Below, piece after piece: positions 15,069-23,359 of a DNA stretch of 64,000 bases (the stretch's first letter is position 1; the number at the start of each line of letters is the position of its first letter). The notes under the pieces are model-generated. The model had not been told where the DNA came from and made no database searches. It saw nothing but the letters and a program-made list of their open reading frames with translations. Both the position numbers and the translations under genes were made by a program. The stretch comes from Amycolatopsis sp. FBCC-B4732 (GTDB lineage Bacteria; Actinomycetota; Actinomycetes; Mycobacteriales; Pseudonocardiaceae): assembly GCF_023008405.1 (NCBI RefSeq), contig NZ_CP095376.1:5604001-5668000 (forward strand), written 5' to 3'.

Positions 15069-15503
15069 CTACCCCTCGGCCCGCTTCTTGAGCTCCTTCA
15101 ACGCGGTGTCCATGACCATCTTCTCGGCCTTGCGGCGCAGCAGCCCGATCATGGGCAGCGCCAGCTCGACCGACAGCGTGTAGGTGACCCGCGTCCGGCC
15201 GCCCAGGTCCTCGAGCGCGTAGCGGCCGTTCTGCGCCTTCTGCATCTGGCCCTTGACCAGGTGCCAGCTGACGCCGAGGCCGTCACCGTCCCAGTCGTAC
15301 TCGAGGGTGTAGACGTCCTTGATCGGGCCCGCGTCCAGGGTCAGCTTGACCTGCTTGGCCCGGCCACCGGCGTCGGTGCCGAGGACCTCGGTCTGCCGGA
15401 CGGCCTTGGCCCATTCCGGGTAGGCGGGGAAGTCGGCGATCACGGCCATCACCCGGCTGGGCTCGGCGTCGACCTCGATGGACTGTGTGGACTGCTCGGC
15501 CAT
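15069..15503 (-). CDS. SRPBCC-fold (START-like) protein
   Basis: The 144-residue protein begins MAEQSTQSIEVDAEPSRVMA and shows the lipid-binding START/SRPBCC pattern: an N-terminal strand, FPAYPEWAKAVRQTEVL, then long beta strands and the C-terminal helix MVMDTALKELKKRAEG. It probably binds a hydrophobic ligand; none can be named. It is the first gene of the run with the ArsA-like ATPase, as in mycobacterial Rv2185c-Rv2184c. Confidence 0.8.
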   Translation of the reverse strand: MAEQSTQSIEVDAEPSRVMAVIADFPAYPEWAKAVRQTEVLGTDAGGRAKQVKLTLDAGPIKDVYTLEYDWDGDGLGVSWHLVKGQMQKAQNGRYALEDLGGRTRVTYTLSVELALPMIGLLRRKAEKMVMDTALKELKKRAEG

Positions 15504-15530
15504 GGGTCGAAGCGTAGCCGCCGCGGTCGG

Positions 15531-16325
15531 TCACCAGCGCAGCACGTACGGCTGCCCGGTCTCCTTGAAGTGACCCACGTTGCGGCACTCGGTCAGGCCG
15601 ACCCGGACGCGCGAGGACAGCGGCTGGTGGACGTGGCCGAACACCGACCAGCGCGGCCGCTGTTCCCGGATCAGCTCCAGCAGCGCCGTGGAGCCGATCT
15701 CGTTGCGGCGCGCGACGACGTCGTAGGTCAGCTCCGGCAGCGCCGGCGGGCCGTGCGTGCAGAGGACGTCGACGTCGGTGAGCGCGGCGACGCTCTTGTC
15801 GTAGTCCTCGCGATCCCGCAGGTAGGGACGCCAGGCGGCGCCCTTGCGGCGGCGCGGGACGACGCCGTCGGGCAGCAGCGCGCCGCCGACGAACCCGAAC
15901 CGCAGGCCGCCGATCTCGGTGACCTCGCCGTCGAGGACCTGGATGCCCTCGCCGGTGAACTCGGGCCACAGCGACGGCGTGTCGACGTTGCCGGGGGTGG
16001 CGTAGGTGGGCGAGGTCATCGCCGCGAACAGCGTCGCGTACTGCTCGCGGATGGCCTCGTCGACCGCACCGGCCGGGTCGTCGAGGCTCGCCCAGAGCGT
16101 CCGGGAGAAGGCAACGGTTTCGTCACGGGTGCCTTCGCGGCGCAGGCGCGCGAACTCCCCGACCTTCTCGGCGCCGAACAGCGCGCCCATGATGCCCTTG
16201 TCGTGGTCGCGGTAGTCGACGAAGTCCAGCAGGTCGCCGAGCACGACCAGCGCGTCGGCCCCGTCCCCCGCCCGCTTCAGCGCGTCCGCGTTGCCGTGCA
16301 CGTCCGAGACGACGTGTACCCGCAC
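15531..16325 (-). CDS. Metallophosphoesterase (calcineurin-like)
   Basis: The 264-residue protein starts at GTG 16325 (MRVHVVSDVHGN). It holds the metallophosphoesterase blocks SDVHGN, VVLGDLLDFVDY, CTHGPP and FGHVHQP, which supply the dinuclear metal ligands. It also has a long insertion between the second and third blocks. Substrates of such cytosolic enzymes range from cyclic nucleotides to phosphoesters and are not predictable here. It sits between two SRPBCC genes, 11 nt downstream of one and 27 nt upstream of the other. Confidence 0.85.
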   Translation of the reverse strand: MRVHVVSDVHGNADALKRAGDGADALVVLGDLLDFVDYRDHDKGIMGALFGAEKVGEFARLRREGTRDETVAFSRTLWASLDDPAGAVDEAIREQYATLFAAMTSPTYATPGNVDTPSLWPEFTGEGIQVLDGEVTEIGGLRFGFVGGALLPDGVVPRRRKGAAWRPYLRDREDYDKSVAALTDVDVLCTHGPPALPELTYDVVARRNEIGSTALLELIREQRPRWSVFGHVHQPLSSRVRVGLTECRNVGHFKETGQPYVLRW

Positions 16326-16336
16326 CCCTGGTCCCT

Positions 16337-16747
16337 TCAGTCTTCGCCGCGCGGAGGCACTCCGGGCTCGCGCCCGTCCTCCAGGATCTCCTTGAGCCCG
16401 AGCGCGATCGCCTTGGCCGCGCGGGCCCGCCGGTCGAACTCCCGGCGCAGGTCGCGCGGCGCCAGCGCACGGGGCGCGCCCGCCGCGTCGGCGGGGGTCG
16501 CCCGCAGGAAGTAGTGCAGCAGGGTGCCGTCGAGCACCGGCTCGAGCCAGACCTCCATCGTACCGACGAGGGCGCCCCGCACGGTCCAGCGCAGGCCCTT
16601 GTCCCCCCGGTCGGTGTAGACCTCGAGGACCAGGTCGGGCCAGTAGCGCGGCCAGGAGCGGGGATCGGCGAAGACGGCGGCCACGGTGGACGGCGGGACC
16701 GCGAGGAACGTCTCGTCGACGACGTCGATGGCGGGCGGTGCGTTCAC
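16337..16747 (-). CDS. Second SRPBCC-like protein
   Basis: The 136-residue protein starts at GTG 16747. It has an N-terminal strand (IDVVDETFLAVPPSTVAAVF), DPRSWPRYWPDLVLEVYTD, a central beta region and a C-terminal helix (RRARAAKAIALGLKEILEDG). This order fits a polyketide cyclase/START-like fold. A ligand is not evident. It is the first gene of the minus-strand run and is divergent from fadD15, the same arrangement as the small gene beside mycobacterial fadD15. Confidence 0.7.
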   Translation of the reverse strand: MNAPPAIDVVDETFLAVPPSTVAAVFADPRSWPRYWPDLVLEVYTDRGDKGLRWTVRGALVGTMEVWLEPVLDGTLLHYFLRATPADAAGAPRALAPRDLRREFDRRARAAKAIALGLKEILEDGREPGVPPRGED

Positions 16748-16874
16748 GTGCGAAGAATGTCACGCCCTCGCCGTGCGACGCCGATCAGCATGGTCTTAAG
16801 GTGCTCACCACGCTAAGTTGACTGGCGGGTAACAGCGGTGTCGCCTGCCGCACGCGTTGAACACGGAGGTCCAC

Positions 16875-18671
16875 GTGCGCGAATACAGCGCTCCCGCCGG
16901 CAAGCCGGTGGCCGACGACGAGAACATGTCCGATGTCGTCTGGGCGAACGCCGAGCGGTTCTCCGACGTGGTGAGCTTCCGCCGCCAGGTCGAGGGCAGC
17001 TGGCTGGACGTGACCGCCAAGGAGTTCGCGGCCGAGGTGCTGGCCGTCGCCAAGGGCATGGCCCAGGCCGGGATCGGCCGCGGCGACCGCGTCGCGATCA
17101 TGTCGAAGACCCGCTACGAGTGGACGCTGATCGACTTCGCGATCTGGGCCGCGGGCGCGGTCACGGTGCCGATCTACGACACGTCGTCGCCCGAACAGGT
17201 GTACTGGATCCTCTCCGACTCGGCCGCCAAGGGCGTGTTCGTCGAGACGAACGGCCACCGCGGGGCGGTCGAGGAGATCCGCGACCGGCTCACCGAGCTG
17301 GACCACACGTGGCAGATCGAGGGCGACTCCCCCGCCGTCGAAGAGCTGGCCGCGCTGGGCGCGTCGCTGTCCGACGACGAGCTGCACGAGCGCCGCCGCG
17401 AGGTCGGCGCCGACGAGCTCGCCACGATCGTCTACACCTCGGGCACCACCGGCCGCCCCAAGGGCGTCGAGCTGACCCACCGCAACCTGCTGGCCGAGAT
17501 CCGGGCCGACATCGAGGCGTTCCCGCAGCTGATGGAGCAGGGCAACTCGCTGCTGGTGTTCCTGCCGCTGGCGCACGTGCTGGCCCGCGCCATCGCCGTG
17601 ACCGCGCTCACCGCGCGCGTCACCCTCGGGCACACCCCGGACGTCAAGAACCTGGTCGCCGACCTGGGCACCTTCCGGCCGACGTTCGTCGTCGCGGTGC
17701 CGCGGGTGTTCGAGAAGGTCTACAACTCGGCGAAGCAGAAGGCCCACGGCGACGGCAAGGGCAAGATCTTCGACGCCGCCGAGGCGGTCGCGGTCGAGTA
17801 CAGCCAGGCGCAGGACAGCGGCGGCGCCGGGCTCGGCCTCAAGCTCAAGCACCTGGCGTTCGACAAGCTGGTCTACGGCAAGCTGCGCGCGGCCCTCGGC
17901 GGCCGGTGCGTGGCGGCGGTGTCCGGCGGCGCTCCCCTGGGTGCGCGCCTGGCCCACTTCTTCCGCGGCATCGGCGTCCCGGTGTTCGAGGGCTACGGCC
18001 TGACGGAGACGTCCGCGGCGGCGAACGTCAACACGCAGTCGGCGTTCCGCGTCGGCACGGTCGGCAAGCCGGTCAACGGCACGTCGGTCCGCATCGCCGA
18101 CGACGGCGAGGTCATGCTCAAGGGCGACGTCGTGTTCCGGGCGTACTACAACAACCCGCAGGCGACGAAGGAGTCGCTCACGGACGGCTGGTTCCACACC
18201 GGCGACCTGGGCGAGCTGGACTCCGACGGGTTCCTGAAGATCACCGGCCGCAAGAAGGAGATCATCGTCACGGCGGGCGGCAAGAACGTCGCCCCGTCCG
18301 GCCTCGAGGACACGATCAAGGCCGCCCCGCTGGTCAGCCAGGCGATGGTGGTCGGCGACCAGCGCCCGTTCATCGCGGCGCTGGTGACGGTGGACGAGGA
18401 GTACTTCCCGGCGTGGAAGTCCCAGCACGGCAAGCCTTCGTCGGCCACGGTCGCGGACCTGGCTTCGGACCCGGACCTCCTCGCCGAGATCCAGGCGGCG
18501 GTGGACGAGGCGAACAAGCAGGTGTCGAAGGCCGAGGCGATCAAGAAGTTCACGGTGCTGTCGAACGACTTCACCGAGGCCGGCGGCGAGATCACGCCGA
18601 GCTTGAAGCTGAAGCGGAACGTGGTGTCGAAGAACTACGCCAACGACATCGAAGGCCTGTACAAGAAGTAG
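16875..18671 (+). CDS. fadD15: Long-chain fatty acid-CoA ligase, FadD15 type
   Basis: The 598-residue acyl-CoA synthetase starts at GTG 16875, set by GGAGG at 16865-16869 with a 5-nt spacer. The first residues (MREYSAPAG) align with the mycobacterial FadD15 start. AMP-binding motifs are YTSGTTGRPKGVELTHRN, GYGLTETSAAANV and GDLGELDSDGFLKITGRKK, followed by the catalytic Lys region near the end. It activates long-chain fatty acids to acyl-CoA at the membrane. Its neighbourhood keeps the mycobacterial Rv2185c-Rv2187 order. A strong hairpin terminates it. Confidence 0.9.
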   Translation: MREYSAPAGKPVADDENMSDVVWANAERFSDVVSFRRQVEGSWLDVTAKEFAAEVLAVAKGMAQAGIGRGDRVAIMSKTRYEWTLIDFAIWAAGAVTVPIYDTSSPEQVYWILSDSAAKGVFVETNGHRGAVEEIRDRLTELDHTWQIEGDSPAVEELAALGASLSDDELHERRREVGADELATIVYTSGTTGRPKGVELTHRNLLAEIRADIEAFPQLMEQGNSLLVFLPLAHVLARAIAVTALTARVTLGHTPDVKNLVADLGTFRPTFVVAVPRVFEKVYNSAKQKAHGDGKGKIFDAAEAVAVEYSQAQDSGGAGLGLKLKHLAFDKLVYGKLRAALGGRCVAAVSGGAPLGARLAHFFRGIGVPVFEGYGLTETSAAANVNTQSAFRVGTVGKPVNGTSVRIADDGEVMLKGDVVFRAYYNNPQATKESLTDGWFHTGDLGELDSDGFLKITGRKKEIIVTAGGKNVAPSGLEDTIKAAPLVSQAMVVGDQRPFIAALVTVDEEYFPAWKSQHGKPSSATVADLASDPDLLAEIQAAVDEANKQVSKAEAIKKFTVLSNDFTEAGGEITPSLKLKRNVVSKNYANDIEGLYKK

Positions 18672-18680
18672 CCCGACGTC

Positions 18681-18721
18681 CGTGAAGGCCACCTTGAGGA
18701 GCTCAAGGTGGCCTTCACGGC
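18681..18721. terminator. Bidirectional terminator hairpin
   Basis: CCGTGAAGGCCACCTTGAG (18681-18699) pairs perfectly with 18703-18721 around a 3-nt loop: a 19-bp stem. It separates fadD15 (ends 18671) from the convergent beta-glucosidase (ends 18724). Confidence 0.85.
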
Positions 18722-18723
18722 TT

Positions 18724-20085
18724 TCAGGGGCGCTGGGCGGCCAGGAAGTCGCGGTACCAGCGGTAACTCGCGCGGGGGGTGCGCTGCTGGGTCGCGTAGT
18801 CCACGTGGACCAGGCCGAACCGGTGCTTGTAGCCGTGGGCCCACTCGAAGTTGTCCAGCAGGGACCAGCAGAAGTACCCCCGCAGGTCCACCCCCGCCGC
18901 CGCGGCCGTGCGCGCCGCCTCGATGTGCTCGCTCAGGTACGTGATGCGCTCGTAGTCCGCGAAGTCGCTGCGGTCCGGGTACACGCACCCGTTCTCCGTG
19001 ACGTAGACCGGGGGCAGGCCCGGGTAGCGGTTGTGCAGGCCCACCAGCGCTTCCGTCAGGCCCTCCGGCTCCACCGGCCAGCCCATGCCCGTGCGGGGGA
19101 CGTCCGGCAACCTCGTGGTGTCCACGCCGATGTCGGCCGCCGTCCGGAGGGACGGGTCCGGCTCGCGGTGGGGAGCGTCCGCCACGTGCAGGCGGTAGTA
19201 GTAGTTGACGCCCAGGTAGTCCAGGGGCTGGCCGATCGTGCCCAGGTCGCCGTCGAGGCGGAAGGCGAAGTCCGACGCGCCGCTGAACATCGCCGCCAGG
19301 CCCGGGGCGTAGCGGCCGCCGAAGAGCGGGTCGGTGAACTGGCGGCGCAGCAGGGTGTCCTGGCGGGCGGCCGCCGCCGCGTCCGCCGCCGACGCGGTCA
19401 CCGGGACCACCGGGGACTGGTTGAGGACGATGCCGAACTGGTGGTGCGGGGGTGCCTGCGCCCGCATCGCCCGCACCGCCAGGCCGTGGCCGAGCAGCAG
19501 GTGGTGGGCCGCGGCGAGGGCGCCGTCACCCTCCTTCGCACCCGGGGCGTGGCGGCCCTCGCCGTAGCCCGCGACCGCGCACGGGTACGGCTCGTTCACC
19601 GTCGTCCAGTGCTCGACCAGGTCGCCGAGCTCCGCGTGGACCAGCGCCGCGTAGTCGGCGAAGCGGAACGCCGTGTCGCGCGAGCGCCAGCCGCCTTCGT
19701 CCTCCAGCGCCTGCGGCAGGTCCCAGTGGTAGAGCGTCAGGAACGGCTCGATCCCCTTCTCCCGCAGCCCTTCCGCGAGCCGGCGGTAGAAGTCGAGGCC
19801 CCGGCGTTCGACGCGGCCGCGGCCGGACGGCTGCACGCGCGGCCACGACACCGAGAACCGGTAGGCGTCCACGCCCAGGCCGGCCAGCAGGGCGAGGTCC
19901 TGCGGCCAGCGGTGGTAGTGGTCCGCCGCCGGTTCCCCGGTGTCGCCGCCGGCCACCGCGCCGGGGACCGCGGCGAAGGTGTCCCAAATGGACGGTCCGC
20001 GGCCGTCCGCGGTGGTGGCGCCCTCGATCTGGAACGCCGAAGTGGCGATGCCCCAGCGGAAGCCGGGCGGGAAACTGGTGGTCAC
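18724..20085 (-). CDS. GH1 beta-glucosidase
   Basis: The 453-residue glycoside hydrolase family 1 enzyme has the acid/base TVNEPY and the nucleophile YVTENG. Other hallmarks are GIATSAFQIEGA, RFSVSWPRV and CWSLLDNFEWAHGY. It has no signal peptide and would split imported beta-glucosides such as cellobiose in the cytosol. GTG 20085 fits the family N-terminus (MTTSFPPGFRWG). It is the last gene of the binding protein-permease-permease operon, 16 nt after the second permease, the same order as the Streptomyces cebEFG-bglC cluster. Confidence 0.9.
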   Translation of the reverse strand: MTTSFPPGFRWGIATSAFQIEGATTADGRGPSIWDTFAAVPGAVAGGDTGEPAADHYHRWPQDLALLAGLGVDAYRFSVSWPRVQPSGRGRVERRGLDFYRRLAEGLREKGIEPFLTLYHWDLPQALEDEGGWRSRDTAFRFADYAALVHAELGDLVEHWTTVNEPYPCAVAGYGEGRHAPGAKEGDGALAAAHHLLLGHGLAVRAMRAQAPPHHQFGIVLNQSPVVPVTASAADAAAAARQDTLLRRQFTDPLFGGRYAPGLAAMFSGASDFAFRLDGDLGTIGQPLDYLGVNYYYRLHVADAPHREPDPSLRTAADIGVDTTRLPDVPRTGMGWPVEPEGLTEALVGLHNRYPGLPPVYVTENGCVYPDRSDFADYERITYLSEHIEAARTAAAAGVDLRGYFCWSLLDNFEWAHGYKHRFGLVHVDYATQQRTPRASYRWYRDFLAAQRP

Positions 20086-20101
20086 GATGGTCTCCGTGGG
20101 G

Positions 20102-20986
20102 TCAGCCCTTGAGCGCGCCCTGCATGATGCCGCCGACGATCTGGCGGCCGAACAGCAGGAACACGAGGAGGACGGGGACGGTGCCGATGGTCGCGGCGGT
20201 GAGCACGAGCGTGTAGTCGGTGGTGTAGCCACTGGCCAAACTGGACAGCGCGGTCTGGACGGTCGGGTTCTCCGGCACCAGCACCACCAGCGGCCAGAAG
20301 AAGTCGTTCCACGCCTGCATGAACGTGAACAGGCCGAGCACCGCCGCGGCCGGGCGGGCGGCGGGCAGCGCCACGTGCCAGAACAGCCGCAGCGAGCCGC
20401 AGCCGTCCATCCGCCCGGCCTCCAGCAGTTCCAGCGGCAGCGCGCGTTCGAAGTACTGGCGCATGAAGAACACGCCGAACGCGGTGACCAGGCCGGGCAC
20501 GATCACCGCCTGCAGCTGCCCGGCCCAGCCGAAGTCGGCCATCATCATGTACAGCGGGACGACGCCGAGCTCCGTCGGGATCGCCTGGGTGGCGACCACG
20601 AGCAGCAGCAGGAACGTCCGCCCGCGGAAGCGCAGCTTGGCGAAGGCGAACCCGGCCAGCGTCGAGAACAGCACCACCGACACGGTGATCGTGCCCGCGA
20701 CGATCAGCGAGTTCCCGAGCGCCAGCGCGAAGTTCGTCTCGTCGAAGACGCGGGCGATGTTCTCGAACAGGTGCCCGCCCGGCACGAGCACCGGCGGCAC
20801 GCTCCCGACCGCCTCCGTCGTCTGCGAGGAGACGACGAACGACCAGTACACGGGGAACGCCGAGCCGGCCAGGATCGCGATCAGCGCGGCATAGGTCCAC
20901 GGGCTCGCGATCCGCCGGACCAGCCGCCGGGTCCGCCCGGGCATGACCGGCGGCGCGGGCGCGGGCGGGGTCAGCACGGTAGTCAT
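20102..20986 (-). CDS. Carbohydrate ABC transporter permease, MalG/CebG type
   Basis: The 294-residue inner-membrane protein has six predicted helices. The EAA loop (EAGRMDGCGSLRLFWHVALP), which contacts the ATPase, lies near residue 195. It is the second of the paired permeases and ends 16 nt before the glucosidase start. No ATPase gene is in the operon, as in streptomycetes where the shared ATPase MsiK energises several sugar importers (known there, inferred here). Confidence 0.9.
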   Translation of the reverse strand: MTTVLTPPAPAPPVMPGRTRRLVRRIASPWTYAALIAILAGSAFPVYWSFVVSSQTTEAVGSVPPVLVPGGHLFENIARVFDETNFALALGNSLIVAGTITVSVVLFSTLAGFAFAKLRFRGRTFLLLLVVATQAIPTELGVVPLYMMMADFGWAGQLQAVIVPGLVTAFGVFFMRQYFERALPLELLEAGRMDGCGSLRLFWHVALPAARPAAAVLGLFTFMQAWNDFFWPLVVLVPENPTVQTALSSLASGYTTDYTLVLTAATIGTVPVLLVFLLFGRQIVGGIMQGALKG

Positions 20987-20995
20987 GTCCGCTCC

Positions 20996-21916
20996 TCAGT
21001 CCGTTTGGATGCGCCGGGTGACCAGGTACGACACGCCCGCGACGAGCATCGTGGCGACCGCCAGGATCAGCGCGATCGCCGAGCTGTAGCCGAAGTCGTA
21101 CTTGGTGAAGCCCTGCTCGTAGAGGTAGAGCGCGGCGGTCTGGAACTGCCGGTCCGAGCCGCCGGTGGCCGCGGCCGTGCCGGGGTTGAACAGCAGCGGC
21201 TCGGCCAGCAGCCGCATGTTCCCGGTCGTCGCGATCACCGTGGAGAAGATGATCTGCGGCCGCAGCAGCGGCACGGTGATCCGCCAGAACTGCTGCCACC
21301 CGCGTGCGCCGTCGAGCGTGGCGGCCTCGTACATGGTCGACGGGATCGCCTGCATCGACGCCAGGAAGATCAGCGCGTGGTAGCCGGTCCAGCGCCACAC
21401 CACCATCGCCGCGATGGCGGTGTGCGAGCTGGCGGTGCCGGCCTGCCAGTCGACGTGCCCGCCACCGAACCAGCTCAGCACCCAGTTGACCAGGCCGAAG
21501 TCCCGGCCGAACAGCTGCGCGAAGATGATCGTGACCGCCGCCACCGAGGTGATGTTCGGCAGGATCATGCCCATCCGGAACAGCGTCCGCCCGCGCAGCC
21601 GGCGGTTGAGCAGGTGCGCGATGCCGAGCGCGAACAGGATCTGCGGGATCGTGGTCAGCAGCCAGAGGCTGACCGTGTTCCCCATCGCGTTCCAGAAGTA
21701 CGGGTCGTGGAACAGCAGCTGCTCGTAGTTGCCGAGCCCGATGAACTTCGCGCCCTCGGCGTCGAGCAGGTTCCGGTCCTGCAGCGACACGAAAGCCGTG
21801 TACAGCAGCGGGAACAGCCCGAAGACGCCGAAGATGAGGAAGTACGGGCTGATGAAGCCGAACGGCGACAGCTTGACGTCCCACTTGTGCCGCCGGTCGG
21901 CCCAGGTCAGCGCCAT
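20996..21916 (-). CDS. Carbohydrate ABC transporter permease, MalF/CebF type
   Basis: The 306-residue inner-membrane protein has six helices and the EAA loop YEAATLDGARGWQQFWRITV. The ATG at 21916 overlaps the stop of the binding-protein gene by one base (TAATG), and its own end lies 9 nt before the next permease, so all three are translationally linked. It forms the importer channel with the neighbouring permease. Confidence 0.9.
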   Translation of the reverse strand: MALTWADRRHKWDVKLSPFGFISPYFLIFGVFGLFPLLYTAFVSLQDRNLLDAEGAKFIGLGNYEQLLFHDPYFWNAMGNTVSLWLLTTIPQILFALGIAHLLNRRLRGRTLFRMGMILPNITSVAAVTIIFAQLFGRDFGLVNWVLSWFGGGHVDWQAGTASSHTAIAAMVVWRWTGYHALIFLASMQAIPSTMYEAATLDGARGWQQFWRITVPLLRPQIIFSTVIATTGNMRLLAEPLLFNPGTAAATGGSDRQFQTAALYLYEQGFTKYDFGYSSAIALILAVATMLVAGVSYLVTRRIQTD

Positions 21917-23199
21917 TACTTGATCTTCTTCACGTCACCGACCAGCTGCTGCCACGCCGCCGCGCCGTCCTGCTTGCCCTGCTCGACGCGCTGCATCGCG
22001 TTGCCGAACTCCGTCTGCACGTCGCCGGCCTTGGGGCCCTGGTACTGCGGGTTGAGCTTCTTCGCCGCGTCGGTGAAGAGCTTGCCCACGGGGGCGTTGG
22101 TGAAGAACGGGTTGGTGTAGCCGGTGATCTTCGGGTCGTCGTACAGCGACGGCGTCGAGGGCAGCAGGCCCTGGCTGGTGAACACCTTCGCCTGCTGCTC
22201 GGGCGCGGTCAGCCAGGCGGCGAGCTCGGCGGCTTCCTTGGTGTGCTTGCCCTGCTTCGGCACGGTCAGGTACGACCCGCCCCAGTTGCCGCCCCCGCCG
22301 GGCACGGTCGCGACGTCCCACTTGCCCGCGGTGTCCGGGGCCTGGTCCTTGATCTTGGTCATCATCCAGGCCGGGCAGGTCACCGTGGCGAACTGGCCCT
22401 GGGTGAAGCCGGTGTTCCAGGTCGGCGTGCTGTAGAGCAGGCCGGCGCTCAGGTTGGCCTTGACGGCGCCGACGACCTGGTCCCAGCCGGTCCGCAGCGC
22501 CGGGTTGCTGTCGACGACGATCTGGTCGTTCTGGTCGTAGTAGCCCACGGGCGCCTGGCCGAAGATCGCGTTGAGCACGGTCGGGCCGCCGTCCATGAAC
22601 TTGACGCCGTTCGGCGCCTTGGCCTGGAAGCGCTTGCCGGTCTCGAAGAACGCCTGCCAGGTCGGCCAGAGCGCGGAGACGGCGTCGCGGTCGGCGGGCA
22701 GCTGGGCCTTCTCGAACAGGTCACGCCGGTAGCAGATGGCCAGGCCGCCGACGTCGGTGCCGTAGCCGATCTGCTGGCCGCCCTTGCCCAGCGACGCCGA
22801 CCACTTCCAGCCCAGCCAGCGGTCCTTGAGCTTGTCCCCGCCGACGGTGTTGAGGTCGAGAAACTTGTCCGGGTTCGCCTTGAACTGGGCGACGTAGCCG
22901 GTGTCGATCGCTTCGATGTCCGCGGCGCCGCCCCCGGTGGCCAGGTGCGCGGCGAGGTTCTTGTGGTGGTCGGAGTAGGCCGCGGTCCGCTCGGTGATCT
23001 CGATGTCCGGGTGGGCCGCCTGGTACTCCTTGATCAGGTCGGTGTAGCCGAAGTTGCCGAACAGGCCGAGGCTCAGCTTGACCTTCCCGCCACCGCCGGC
23101 GTCGCTGCTCCCGCAGGCGCTCACGGCGGTGACCGCGGCCAGCGCGGCGCACGCCACCGCGATCAGGCGGATCCGGCGGTTTCTCGTTTTCGGGCGCAT
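21916..23199 (-). CDS. Sugar-binding lipoprotein of the ABC importer, CebE-like
   Basis: The 427-residue family 1 solute-binding protein starts at ATG 23199 after GGAGAT. Its lipoprotein signal is RRIRLIAVACAALAAVTAVS followed by the lipobox Cys in ACGSS. The mature protein keeps the MalE-like fold (LFGNFGYTDLIKEYQAAHPD, then YTNPFF). It captures the sugar outside the membrane. It heads the operon with two permeases and a GH1 glucosidase, so beta-glucosides are the likely ligand. Its promoter carries a CebR-like box. Confidence 0.88.
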   Translation of the reverse strand: MRPKTRNRRIRLIAVACAALAAVTAVSACGSSDAGGGGKVKLSLGLFGNFGYTDLIKEYQAAHPDIEITERTAAYSDHHKNLAAHLATGGGAADIEAIDTGYVAQFKANPDKFLDLNTVGGDKLKDRWLGWKWSASLGKGGQQIGYGTDVGGLAICYRRDLFEKAQLPADRDAVSALWPTWQAFFETGKRFQAKAPNGVKFMDGGPTVLNAIFGQAPVGYYDQNDQIVVDSNPALRTGWDQVVGAVKANLSAGLLYSTPTWNTGFTQGQFATVTCPAWMMTKIKDQAPDTAGKWDVATVPGGGGNWGGSYLTVPKQGKHTKEAAELAAWLTAPEQQAKVFTSQGLLPSTPSLYDDPKITGYTNPFFTNAPVGKLFTDAAKKLNPQYQGPKAGDVQTEFGNAMQRVEQGKQDGAAAWQQLVGDVKKIK

Positions 23200-23243
23200 G
23201 AGATCTCCGTTGTTCTGCGGGCCGGTCGGAAAACGCGGGACCC

Positions 23244-23273
23244 ATGAGAGCGCTCCCAGGCGCCATTCGTCAA
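23244..23273 (-). promoter_or_regulatory. Promoter of the sugar uptake operon
   Basis: On the minus strand TTGACG (23273-23268) and TCTCAT (23249-23244) are separated by 18 nt. Transcription would start about 38 nt before the binding-protein ATG at 23199. The CebR-like box covers the -10 and spacer. Confidence 0.45.
23245..23258. promoter_or_regulatory. CebR-like LacI-family operator
   Basis: TGAGAGCGCTCCCA matches 13 of 14 bases of the palindromic CebR box TGGGAGCGCTCCCA known from Streptomyces cellobiose genes. It overlaps the putative -10 of the uptake operon, where bound repressor would block transcription. Confidence 0.65.
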
Positions 23274-23330
23274 GTAACAAAAACATAACACGCGTCCGCG
23301 TTTACGCAGCCTGAGATCATGTGCTACAGA

Positions 23331-23344
23331 TGTAACCGGTTACA
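23331..23344. promoter_or_regulatory. LacI-family operator in front of the regulator gene
   Basis: TGTAACCGGTTACA is a perfect 14-bp palindrome with a central CG, the classic LacI/GalR operator form. It lies 15 nt before the regulator ATG, so it is probably an autoregulatory site. Its core differs from the GAGCGCTC box of the operon. Confidence 0.7.
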
Positions 23345-23359
23345 GCACAGGAGGTCGCC

